This document shows, one piece after another, positions 1 to 7,017 of a stretch of DNA of 13,506 nucleotides. A model generated the notes under the pieces. The model did no database searches. It had not been told where the DNA came from and saw nothing but the letters and a program-made list of their open reading frames with translations. Source of the stretch: Nitrospirota bacterium. GTDB taxonomy: Bacteria > Nitrospirota > Thermodesulfovibrionia > Thermodesulfovibrionales > JdFR-88. Made by a program: the position numbers and the translations under genes. How positions within the stretch are numbered: the stretch's first letter is position 1; each line of letters opens with the position of its first letter. The DNA lies in NCBI GenBank assembly GCA_021790695.1, contig JAJYGJ010000220.1, positions 1 to 13,506 of the forward strand, read 5' to 3'.

Positions 1-833
1 TGTTTCCCGAAGAGTTTGCGCACGGTGTTTACGCTGTGGCCGCCGAAGATGCGGCTGTCCGGGCGGGCGAAATATATGTACTCGAATACGCAGAAGGCCT
101 TCCTGGGGGACGTGATGCACCTCGGGTACGAGTCCAGCCCGTTTGAGTCTATCACTATCATCTCGCCCGGTTCCACGTCCCTCACGTATTGAGCGCCGAT
201 AAGGTCGAAGGCGCAGGTCTCGGAGGCGACCACGTAGGCGCCGTCCACCATGCCCAGGCTGAGCGGTCTCACGCCGAAGGGGTCGCGGACCGCGATGAGC
301 TTCTTTTCCGTAAGGATTATGAGGCTGTACGAACCCGACACTTCCCGGAGGGCCGTTATTATCCGTTCTTTCAGGTCCTCATCCCTGCGGTGGGCTATGA
401 GGTGGATGAAGACCTCGCTGTCGGAGGAGGACTGGAAGATCGCGCCGTTTTTCTCCAGGGATTTCCTCAGCTCGTGCGCGTTAATGAGATTGCCGTTGTG
501 GGATATCGCAAGCTGCCCCATGGAGAAATTGGCGACTATGGGCTGCACGTTCTTGGGGTTGCTGCCGCCCGCCGTGGAATACCTGTTATGGCCGATCGCC
601 GTGTAGCCCGGCAGTTTTTTCAGGCGCTTTTCCGTGAATATGTCGGCCACGAGGCCGACCGACTTTTCGAGGTGCAACTGCTTTTCATCCGAGGAGCAGA
701 TGCCGGCGCTTTCCTGCCCGCGATGCTGGAGCGCGTAGAGGCCCAGGTAAACCAGGTTGGCCGCCTCGGGGTGGCCGTAAACCCCGAATACCCCGCATTC
801 CTCCCTGAACTTATCCGTTTCTGCCTGCCACAT
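1..833 (-). CDS. purF: Amidophosphoribosyltransferase, N-terminal 277 residues (cut by window edge)
   Basis: PurF makes 5-phosphoribosylamine from PRPP and glutamine, the first committed step of purine synthesis. Translation of the complement gives MWQAETDKFREE followed by CGVFGVYGHPEAA. The Cys at residue 13 is the expected catalytic N-terminal nucleophile of the glutaminase domain, exposed after removal of a 12-residue propeptide as in the Bacillus-type enzyme. Further on are ALQHRGQESAGI, GHNRYSTAGGSNPKNVQP, SHNGNLIN, SSSDSEVF, VRDPFGVRPL and FEYIYFARPDS, all PurF signatures. Cys248 (mature position 236) matches in number the first [4Fe-4S] ligand of the B. subtilis enzyme; the other ligands would lie outside the window. 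The ATG at 831-833 is inside the end of purL (23-bp overlap), and I see no good Shine-Dalgarno, so translation is probably coupled to purL. The phosphoribosyltransferase domain is beyond the left edge. Confidence 0.97.
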   Translation of the reverse strand, partial: MWQAETDKFREECGVFGVYGHPEAANLVYLGLYALQHRGQESAGICSSDEKQLHLEKSVGLVADIFTEKRLKKLPGYTAIGHNRYSTAGGSNPKNVQPIVANFSMGQLAISHNGNLINAHELRKSLEKNGAIFQSSSDSEVFIHLIAHRRDEDLKERIITALREVSGSYSLIILTEKKLIAVRDPFGVRPLSLGMVDGAYVVASETCAFDLIGAQYVRDVEPGEMIVIDSNGLDSYPRCITSPRKAFCVFEYIYFARPDSRIFGGHSVNTVRKLFGK

Positions 834-3111
834 ACCGCATGAGGGAATCGTTAAAGGCGGTTGAAAGGTCGTCCACCGGCAGATCGATCTCGCCGTCTAT
901 CCTGAATCGGCCGCCCCCCGTCCCGCCCAGTTCAAAGAGCGGCAGCCTCCATTTTCCGGCCAGAATCTTCACGGCCTCCAGGTTGCACTCTTCGAGGCTC
1001 ACGACCACCCTTCCCGCGGATTCGCCGAAAAAAAGGGCGTCTTTTCTTATCGGTCCCGCGCCTTCAGCCGTCCCGCCGCCTTCAACCGGATAATCAATTG
1101 GATACCGGGGCAGACGCTTCAGGGACAGATCGGCCCCGATGCCGCCCGCTATGGCGGATTCGGCAAGCGCGACCGCAAGCCCTCCCTCGGAGCAGTCGTG
1201 GGCGGAATGCAAAAACGGCACTGCCTCGAACAGGAGCCCGTGGAGCCTTTTTTCGGCATCCAGGTCCAGGGACGGGGGCATGCCCCTTTCGATCCCGTGG
1301 ATTACGGCGAGATATTCGGAGCCGCCCAGCTCCTCTTTCGTGGTCCCTAAAAGCAGGACAATATCGCCTTCGAACTTGAAGGCCTGGGTCAGGTGCCGGC
1401 GGACGTCATCCAATATCCCCACCATGCCGATGGTCGGGGTGGGATGGATCGCGGTACCCTTCGTTTCGTTGTAGAAGCTTACGTTGCCGCTCACCACCGG
1501 GGTCTCAAGGGCGCGGCAGGCCTCCCCGATCCCCTTCACCGCGTTTACGAACTGCCACATCACCTCCGGCTTTTCCGGGTTGCCGAAATTCAGGTTGTCC
1601 GTGACGGCCCGCGGCACAGCGCCGCAGCACGCGATGTTTCTTGCCGCCTCCGCGACCGCGTGCATTCCGCCCAGGTGCGGATCCAGCAGGCAGTACCGGC
1701 TTGAACAGTCCACACTCATCGCGATGCCGGTTTCCAGGCCTTCATCGTTCTCCCGTCCTTTTACCAGCCCGCCTTTTACCCGGATGACGGCGGCGTCCGA
1801 GCCCGGCAGCACCACGGTATTCGTCCTTACCATATGATCATACTGCTGCCAGATCTTCCGTTTGGATGCGATATTGGGGGCGCTCAGGAGCCGGATCAGG
1901 ACTTCATTATAGTCCGTGGGCAGCCCGATGGAGCGATGGTCAAGCCTCTGGAGCCCGTCTTGCCAGGGGGGCCTTTCATAAGGCCGGTCATAGAGCGGGG
2001 CCTCGCTCGAAATCTTGCTGGCCGGTATACGGGCGACCGTCCCGCCATTCCAGAGGACGCTTAAAAATCCGTCGTCCGTCACCTGGCCCACCACAACGGC
2101 CTCCAGGTCCCATTTGCGGAATATCTCCAGAAGCTCCCCCTCCCTGCCTTTTTTGACCACGATGAGCATGCGCTCCTGGCTCTCCGAGAGCATGAACTCG
2201 TAGGGTATCATGTCTTTTTCCCGCGGGGGGATTTTCTCTATGTGCAACTCTATGCCCGTGCCGGCCCTGCCGGCCATCTCGGACGAGGATGACGTAAGCC
2301 CGGCGCCGCCCATGTCCTGGATGCCGACGATGAGGTCCCTGTCCATGGCCTCCAGGCAGGCCTCGAGGAGGAGCTTTTCGGTGAACGGATCGCCGACCTG
2401 GACATTGGGTTTCTTCTGGTCGGCGTCATCCGTGAACTCCTCGGAGGCCATTGTCACGCCGTGAATGCCGTCCCGGCCTGTCTTGGAGCCCACATAGATG
2501 ACCGGATTGCCCGCCCCGGAGGCCGAGCCCCTGAATATCTTTTCCCTTTTTACTATGCCGAGACTGAATACGTTTACAAGTATATTGCCCGCATAGCAGG
2601 GATGGAAGTAGACGTCTCCTCCCACGGTGGGCACGCCGATGCAGTTTCCGTACCCCGCGATGCCGGAGACCACCCCTGAGAGCAGGTGCCGCTGGAGCGG
2701 GTCGTCCAGGGAGCCGAAGCGCAGGGAATTGAGACTTGCCACCGGCCGCGCCCCCATCGTGAAGATGTCCCGGAGTATCCCCCCCACGCCGGTTGCCGCC
2801 CCCTGGTACGGCTCGATAAAGGAGGGGTGGTTGTGGGATTCCATCTTGAAAACGGCGCAAAGACCGCTCCCGATGTCTATTATCCCGGCGTTTTCGCCCG
2901 GCCCCTGCACCACCCACGGGGCGGACATGGGAAAATTCCTGAAGTGTATCCGGGAGCTTTTATAGGAGCAGTGTTCGCTCCACATGACGGAAAAGATGCC
3001 CAGTTCGGTGAATGTGGGGGGCCTGCCCAGGATATCCAGCACCCTGGCGTATTCCGCGGCCGTCAGGCCGTGCTCCCGTATGAGTTCTTCGGTTATCTCG
3101 GGTTCTCTCAA
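811..3111 (-). CDS. purL: Phosphoribosylformylglycinamidine synthase subunit PurL (small type)
   Basis: PurL uses ATP and ammonia supplied by PurQ to convert FGAR to FGAM in purine synthesis. At 766 residues it is the small type, which works with separate PurS and PurQ; neither is in this window. Visible family motifs are FTELGIFSVMWSEHCSYKSS (about residues 34-53, with the active-site His), FKMESHNHPSFIEPYQGAA, GGILRDIFTMGARPVA, IQDMGGAGLTSSSSEMA and, in the second half, NLNFGNPEKPEVMWQF and HDCSEGGLAVALAE. The start codon is TTG at 3109-3111. Upstream in this frame there is no ATG or GTG before a TAA, and the conserved N-terminal helix is already complete, so TTG is the likely start although no clear Shine-Dalgarno precedes it. 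The gene runs into purF with a 23-bp overlap. A promoter candidate lies about 50 bp upstream. Confidence 0.97.
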   Translation of the reverse strand: MREPEITEELIREHGLTAAEYARVLDILGRPPTFTELGIFSVMWSEHCSYKSSRIHFRNFPMSAPWVVQGPGENAGIIDIGSGLCAVFKMESHNHPSFIEPYQGAATGVGGILRDIFTMGARPVASLNSLRFGSLDDPLQRHLLSGVVSGIAGYGNCIGVPTVGGDVYFHPCYAGNILVNVFSLGIVKREKIFRGSASGAGNPVIYVGSKTGRDGIHGVTMASEEFTDDADQKKPNVQVGDPFTEKLLLEACLEAMDRDLIVGIQDMGGAGLTSSSSEMAGRAGTGIELHIEKIPPREKDMIPYEFMLSESQERMLIVVKKGREGELLEIFRKWDLEAVVVGQVTDDGFLSVLWNGGTVARIPASKISSEAPLYDRPYERPPWQDGLQRLDHRSIGLPTDYNEVLIRLLSAPNIASKRKIWQQYDHMVRTNTVVLPGSDAAVIRVKGGLVKGRENDEGLETGIAMSVDCSSRYCLLDPHLGGMHAVAEAARNIACCGAVPRAVTDNLNFGNPEKPEVMWQFVNAVKGIGEACRALETPVVSGNVSFYNETKGTAIHPTPTIGMVGILDDVRRHLTQAFKFEGDIVLLLGTTKEELGGSEYLAVIHGIERGMPPSLDLDAEKRLHGLLFEAVPFLHSAHDCSEGGLAVALAESAIAGGIGADLSLKRLPRYPIDYPVEGGGTAEGAGPIRKDALFFGESAGRVVVSLEECNLEAVKILAGKWRLPLFELGGTGGGRFRIDGEIDLPVDDLSTAFNDSLMRYVAGRNG

Positions 3112-3161
3112 ATCGAGACCATTACGGGGGAAGGAGCCGCCCCGATAAAAGAGTTTTTTTT

Positions 3162-3186
3162 AAGATACCTTCAATCAAAGATACCT
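3162..3186. repeat. Direct repeat AAGATACCT in the purL leader region
   Basis: AAGATACCT occurs at 3162-3170 and again at 3178-3186, so the copies are 16 bp apart (about 1.5 helical turns). Both overlap the proposed purL promoter. The repeat is exact. A role as a regulator site is inference; the sequence does not resemble the known PurR or PurBox operators. Confidence 0.5.
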
Positions 3187-3189
3187 CAA
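3162..3189 (-). promoter_or_regulatory. Candidate sigma70-type promoter of purL
   Basis: On the minus strand TTGAGG (3184-3189) and TATCTT (3162-3167) are separated by 16 bp, giving a start near 3155 and a leader of about 44 nt before the TTG codon. The same stretch carries a direct repeat, which could be an operator. This is a motif match only. Confidence 0.35.
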
Positions 3190-3701
3190 GGGCCCCCTCA
3201 TGCGAACTATCTATTTTATCACAGGAGACGGGTTAAATGCCCGGCCCGGCAATTTTTGGTAGTGGGTCAGTTTGCATTTTGCCAAGCTACGGCGGCAAAC
3301 GCCCCTCCCCCCCTCCCATGAATGGGGCATATCTGCCTATCCCCATCGCCCATTTACCTGCCTGCCCTATTCATTCGGGGGCGGCCGTTCCGGGCGTAAC
3401 CCAAAAGATCCATTTAAACGCTTGAAAGAGCGATCACCCCGGTTTTTTCAGACGCGCCGTCTCTCGCCCGTCGGCCTTTCCCCTCTTTCATAGAACAGGC
3501 AGCTATGGGCTGCCCCCTCGCAATCATCAAAACCATGCAGACGGATTCTTTTCCCGGCGACAGTGGGCGTGTATCTGCCTGTCCCTTGAAGAAGGGAGCA
3601 AGGACGGATACGCAGCGCCGCATCCTGCCAGCCCTTTGCGCTTCGCCCTGAAGACGATTCAACTGATCCTCCGGGGATACGGCCGGAACCGCCAAAGGGG
3701 T

Positions 3702-3729
3702 CCCCAAAAAGCCCGCAGGCTTTTTGGGG
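3702..3729 (-). terminator. Hairpin terminator downstream of the lipoprotein gene
   Basis: A perfect 12-bp stem, CCCCAAAAAGCC (3702-3713) and GGCTTTTTGGGG (3718-3729), closes a 4-nt loop CGCA. The A5/T5 tracts make it look the same on both strands, as in bidirectional rho-independent terminators: a GC core followed by T5. It lies about 105 bp past the lipoprotein stop codon, so it probably ends that transcript and shields purL from read-through. Confidence 0.75.
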
Positions 3730-3834
3730 CAGGGGCGACCGGAATGAAAGGGGCGGGCGGATACAAACGCCCCCGGATAATATCGGCCCGTGGATAACCG
3801 AACTGTACCACTACCGGATTTTTCGGGGTAGACC

Positions 3835-4299
3835 TTACTTCGGGTATATAAACGGGTTCCCGCTCAGGACGGCGTTGAATTGCGGGGGGCTGCCCGTAAG
3901 CTCGAAGACCGCCGTGCCGCTCTCGCTGTCCTTTTGGCCCCCCTTCGTCCAGACCCCTTCCCATGCCACGGTCACGTCCATGGTCTGCGGGGTTGTCGCA
4001 TCGATCCACTTCATGGTGAAGGCAAGGCTCACCGAATCGAATTTTCCCAGGCTGGGCGCTATCTCCTCATATCCTTTATAGGTGCTCACAGCCCTTATGA
4101 TGTCCGGGTCCTTCTGGGTATAGCCCTCCCGGAGGGCCTGAATCAGGCGGTTGGCATCCCTGTAGTAAACGGCCCCCTCGGGGACCGGCTTTATCTGCTT
4201 TTTAGAGCAGCCCGCCGCCCCAAGCAGAGAGAGGGCGAAAACAAGCAGGACCGGAAGGGATGGGGACAGGAGAGACCGCGCCGCGGGAGATATTTTCAT
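3835..4299 (-). CDS. Small lipoprotein of unknown function
   Basis: A 154-residue protein with a lipoprotein signal peptide: basic start (MKISPAARS), a hydrophobic core around residues 14-28 (PSLPVLLVFALSLLG) and a cysteine preceded by GAAG, followed by SKK. The residue at -3 of the lipobox is Ala rather than the usual Leu, which is tolerated but less common. Processing would leave a mature lipoprotein of about 124 residues. The mature part begins with a helix-like stretch (RDANRLIQALREGYTQKD) followed by alternating strands (VSLAFTMKWID, MDVTVAWEGVW, GTAVFELTG). This resembles the layout of NTF2-like small domains, but that is only a fold guess. Translation is well supported by GGAGG seven bases or so before ATG. 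The gene has its own promoter and terminator, so it is probably monocistronic. I do not recognise the family. Confidence 0.85.
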   Translation of the reverse strand: MKISPAARSLLSPSLPVLLVFALSLLGAAGCSKKQIKPVPEGAVYYRDANRLIQALREGYTQKDPDIIRAVSTYKGYEEIAPSLGKFDSVSLAFTMKWIDATTPQTMDVTVAWEGVWTKGGQKDSESGTAVFELTGSPPQFNAVLSGNPFIYPK

Positions 4300-4334
4300 T
4301 TTTCCTCCATTTCAGGTTTCAAAAAAAGTATTTC

Positions 4335-4364
4335 ATTATCCACAAACGGGGCCGCGCGGGTCAA
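4335..4364 (-). promoter_or_regulatory. Sigma70-type promoter of the lipoprotein gene
   Basis: On the minus strand TTGACC (4359-4364) and GATAAT (4335-4340) are separated by 18 bp, each matching five of six consensus bases. The start would be near 4327, giving a leader of about 28 nt that contains the GGAGG ribosome site of the gene beginning at 4299. Confidence 0.6.
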
Positions 4365-4378
4365 TATCCGCCGGATAT
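4364..4378. repeat. Short inverted repeat at the -35 edge of the lipoprotein promoter
   Basis: ATATCC (4364-4369), GCC, GGATAT (4373-4378): six-base arms around three bases, touching the -35 hexamer of the lipoprotein promoter and lying between two divergent genes. It could be an operator. A repeat this short can also arise by chance. Confidence 0.35.
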
Positions 4379-4468
4379 CCGCTCGATATACGCCCGTTGG
4401 GGCCTTTTCATTTTACCCGCGCCCGCAGTTTTGGTATCCTGATATTATAGGCTGAGGAGTTTCATTTT

Positions 4469-5080
4469 GTGGTGGAGTTAAGAGATATAGTGTTCGGCAT
4501 CCAGGGGCTTTTTTCGAAGCTCATCGGGCTCGCCGGACTCCTCGCGGAAGGCGTGCTCCGCTCAAACCCGGCCCTGCCGGATGAAGCGGACCTGATATTG
4601 TCTGGCGTGCGCCGGCTGGCAGGGGACCTCTGCCGGGAACTGGCCGCAAGCGCGGCGGAAGAGCCCGCGGCCTTCAAATACATTTCCATCCCCGGCCATA
4701 TGGAGCGGATCTGCGACCATTTCGAGGATCTGAACGGGCTTCTGAGGATGAAGGCCCTCCAAAACGTTCACTTTAGCGACAAGGCCTCCGATGAGATACA
4801 TTGTCTGTTCGGGAGGCTTGCAGACATGTTTTCAAGCGCCTCCGGCATGCTTCCCGGCGATGGCTCCGGCGCGGGCGGCGATGCCATTATCGCGGGGCAT
4901 GTCAATGATGCCTGGCTTTCAGTCCTTAAAAGCGCGGGCGATTTCGCGGCCCTCCATGACGAGAGGCTCAGGGAGGGGATTTGCCTTCCGAAGGCGCATT
5001 CCCTTTACCTGGACATGATCGAGGACATAAAGGCCATCGCGTGGCATCTGAATGGGATTACACGGGAGGCCGGAGGCTAG
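4469..5080 (+). CDS. PhoU-like helical protein
   Basis: A 203-residue, largely helical protein. Residues about 72-110 (IPGHMERICDHFEDLNGLL and the following VHFSDKASDEIHCLFGRLADMF) resemble the PhoU repeat, including an ExxxDxxxD-like metal-binding pattern (ERICDHFEDL). PhoU-family proteins modulate phosphate uptake, through PstSCAB and PhoR or through Na/phosphate cotransporters. No such transporter gene lies in this window, so the partner is unknown. Start: GTG at 4469, followed by a second GTG. GAGGAG at 4454-4459 sits nine bases upstream of the first, which favours it. TGATATTAT at 4440-4448 looks like an extended -10, but it would leave a leader of only about 14 nt. The TAG stop overlaps the stop codon of the convergent membrane-protein gene. 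The family assignment is moderately sure and the function inferred. Confidence 0.75.
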   Translation: MVELRDIVFGIQGLFSKLIGLAGLLAEGVLRSNPALPDEADLILSGVRRLAGDLCRELAASAAEEPAAFKYISIPGHMERICDHFEDLNGLLRMKALQNVHFSDKASDEIHCLFGRLADMFSSASGMLPGDGSGAGGDAIIAGHVNDAWLSVLKSAGDFAALHDERLREGICLPKAHSLYLDMIEDIKAIAWHLNGITREAGG

Positions 5081-7017
5081 GCCCCGGGCCGGGTCGCGAC
5101 TTTCAGGGAATAATATCCGAACAGCGTGCTGAACCTTTTCCGGACCCAGTCCGGGTACATCCGGTAGATGAGCCGGGCCTGCTCCCCATAGCCCAGGGCG
5201 CTCATCGCATCGGCCTTGTTTATATTGTAGATGGGGTCTGACGGATCGCCGTAGATCAGTATGTTTTCCACGTTCACTATCTCTCTGAGGACGTTTTTCT
5301 TGTCCAGGCTGTATTTTTTTATGATATCGGCGTTTTCGGCCCTGTTTCTTACGAATATCGCGGAGTTGTCGCCGATAAAGACGAGTTTCCATTGAGGGTC
5401 GTTTATCAGCGAGACCGAGATCGGTATTATGTAGCCGGATTCCCTGAATACCACCGGGACCAGTATGAAATTTATGTCATAGGCGTCAAGCTCCTGCTGC
5501 CATCCGGGGTAGCTCTTGAGGATGGCGTCGGCCGTGCGGTCGACGGAATTGCTCAGGGCCCGCCCGTCCACGAAGACCTTGTATTTGGGATAGAGGTCCC
5601 AGATCAGGAACCCGCCCCAGGTGTAGAAATTGTACATGGGCGGTTTTATATCGTTTTGTTTCAGGAATTTATCGGCCCGTATCGGATACCAGGGAGATAC
5701 CCATTGCTTTGTCATGCCCGGCTTGAGCGCCCAGGCGTAGGACTGGGACGCGTACAGGCCAAACCAGATCGCAAGGACTATCACAATGACTGCAAAAAAC
5801 GAGGGCGCGAGCCTGGGGCCCCCCGGCCCCTCCCTTTGACCGCCCCTCGCGCCCCCCTTTGCGCCGGTATTGCGCGGGACCGGACGAACGCCTTCAAAGA
5901 TACCCAGCTCCAGGATGCTTTTGCCGTAGTAGAAGGTCATTATGATGATCGAGAACATGAGTCCCCTGGCGTAGTAATTGGCGAAAAAGGATATGAAGCA
6001 CACCGTGAAAAACTCGGTAAGATCGATTTTTTTCCTTATCCAGTACTTGGTCAGCAGAAGGACGATCAGCGCCCCGGTAAAGACCCAGTAAAACATGAGC
6101 CACCGGTAGAACAACTGGCTGTAAAAGTAGGTAAGCGGCCTGTATTCGAGCACTACCCTGGCGACCCAGCCGGTCCCGGTGCGGGAACCCACCATGTGAT
6201 GGATGTCCCTCACGAACCCGGACGCGAGGCCGTAAAGATATCCGGAGCTGAGGGTATATCCGTCCGGGTTCAGGCCGGTGGCGATCAGGGCCAGAAGGGC
6301 CCCGCCGAAAAAGAGGTAGTCCGGCCTGACGCGCGCGCCCTTCAGCCTGTTCCAGCCCAGGGTCGCGGCCTCGCCCAGGATGTAAAGAATTATTATCACC
6401 GCTCCTACGATAAAGCCGGCATGGGCATTCGCCCAGAAGACCATCAGAAGCACAAGGAGCGCGGCCATGAGCTTTTTCTTTTTGCCCCGCCTCATCTCCT
6501 CAAGGAGCATTATGGCCAGCAGCGAAAGCAGGAAGGATATGCCCTGCGGCCTTTCAAAGGAGTAGAAAAGCTCCAGGGCCAGCATGAGCGCTCCGAACGA
6601 GATCGTCCCGATGGCCATCCACGGCATTGCGCCCCTTTTAACAAGCCAGATGTAAATCGCCAGCATCGGCAGCACTATGAGAAGCCCCCTGAAGACGCCT
6701 ACGCCCTCGTACCCGCCGACCCTGTATGCCAGGTAAAATATGACCTGGCCGAGCCAGTGCGCCCTAAGCCCCTGTTTCTGTGCCGTGGTGAGATGGGGGG
6801 TAGTGTAGGAAAAAACGTCCCGGCTGGGCAGCGAGTGAGTCTCCAGGGTCACCTGGCCGGTCTTGAGGTGCCACCAGAGGTCCGGGTCGTTGAGGCTGAA
6901 ATTTGTCGTGATGCTGAAAACCCAGGCGATGAAGAGCAGGGCCAGAAGGTGCCATGCCCATTTCCCCGCCCGTTTCTCCCGGTAATTACCGGCCTGTTTC
7001 GCGACCGTAGACGTCAT
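5077..7017 (-). CDS. GT-C-like polytopic membrane glycosyltransferase (probable)
   Basis: A 646-residue membrane protein. Roughly ten hydrophobic segments cover residues 20-410, and a soluble region of about 200 residues follows. Straight after the first segment comes SLNDPDLWWHLKTG. Acidic residues in the first outer loop are the usual catalytic site of GT-C enzymes, which transfer sugar from a polyprenyl-phosphate donor on the outer face of the membrane. The soluble tail has YNFYTWGGFLIWDLYP and KVFVDGRALSN, which I associate with this uncharacterised group of GT-C-like proteins. A Gly/Pro/Arg-rich loop (about 375-397) precedes the last membrane segment. The start overlaps the end of manC by 32 bp in another frame with no evident Shine-Dalgarno, suggesting coupling. 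Placement behind polyprenol-phosphate-mannose synthase and manC suggests a mannosyltransferase; acceptor unknown. Its stop lies within the CTAG shared with the convergent PhoU-like gene. Confidence 0.8.
   Translation of the reverse strand: MTSTVAKQAGNYREKRAGKWAWHLLALLFIAWVFSITTNFSLNDPDLWWHLKTGQVTLETHSLPSRDVFSYTTPHLTTAQKQGLRAHWLGQVIFYLAYRVGGYEGVGVFRGLLIVLPMLAIYIWLVKRGAMPWMAIGTISFGALMLALELFYSFERPQGISFLLSLLAIMLLEEMRRGKKKKLMAALLVLLMVFWANAHAGFIVGAVIIILYILGEAATLGWNRLKGARVRPDYLFFGGALLALIATGLNPDGYTLSSGYLYGLASGFVRDIHHMVGSRTGTGWVARVVLEYRPLTYFYSQLFYRWLMFYWVFTGALIVLLLTKYWIRKKIDLTEFFTVCFISFFANYYARGLMFSIIIMTFYYGKSILELGIFEGVRPVPRNTGAKGGARGGQREGPGGPRLAPSFFAVIVIVLAIWFGLYASQSYAWALKPGMTKQWVSPWYPIRADKFLKQNDIKPPMYNFYTWGGFLIWDLYPKYKVFVDGRALSNSVDRTADAILKSYPGWQQELDAYDINFILVPVVFRESGYIIPISVSLINDPQWKLVFIGDNSAIFVRNRAENADIIKKYSLDKKNVLREIVNVENILIYGDPSDPIYNINKADAMSALGYGEQARLIYRMYPDWVRKRFSTLFGYYSLKVATRPGA

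Larger units (their letters stand above)
3112..3834. other. Gene-free stretch between the lipoprotein gene and purL
   Basis: About 720 bp without a convincing gene. Short open frames on both strands give low-complexity, arginine- and proline-rich translations without recognisable motifs. The part next to purL (3112-3230) is A/T-richer and holds the promoter candidate and AAGATACCT repeat. The middle (3240-3660) has runs of C and two similar phrases, ATCTGCCTATCCC at 3331-3343 and ATCTGCCTGTCCC at 3573-3585. The part next to the lipoprotein gene holds a strong hairpin terminator. It may be a decayed gene or decayed repeat; I cannot tell. Confidence 0.6.

Noticed and set aside
189..842. Plus-strand open frame of 217 residues opposite purF
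   Set aside because: The minus strand reads PurF from residue 1 without interruption, with all glutaminase motifs.
3414..3707. Minus-strand frame of 97 residues in the gap before purL
   Set aside because: Composition is irregular, no ribosome site or motif is seen, and it lies just past a terminator. Probably not a gene.
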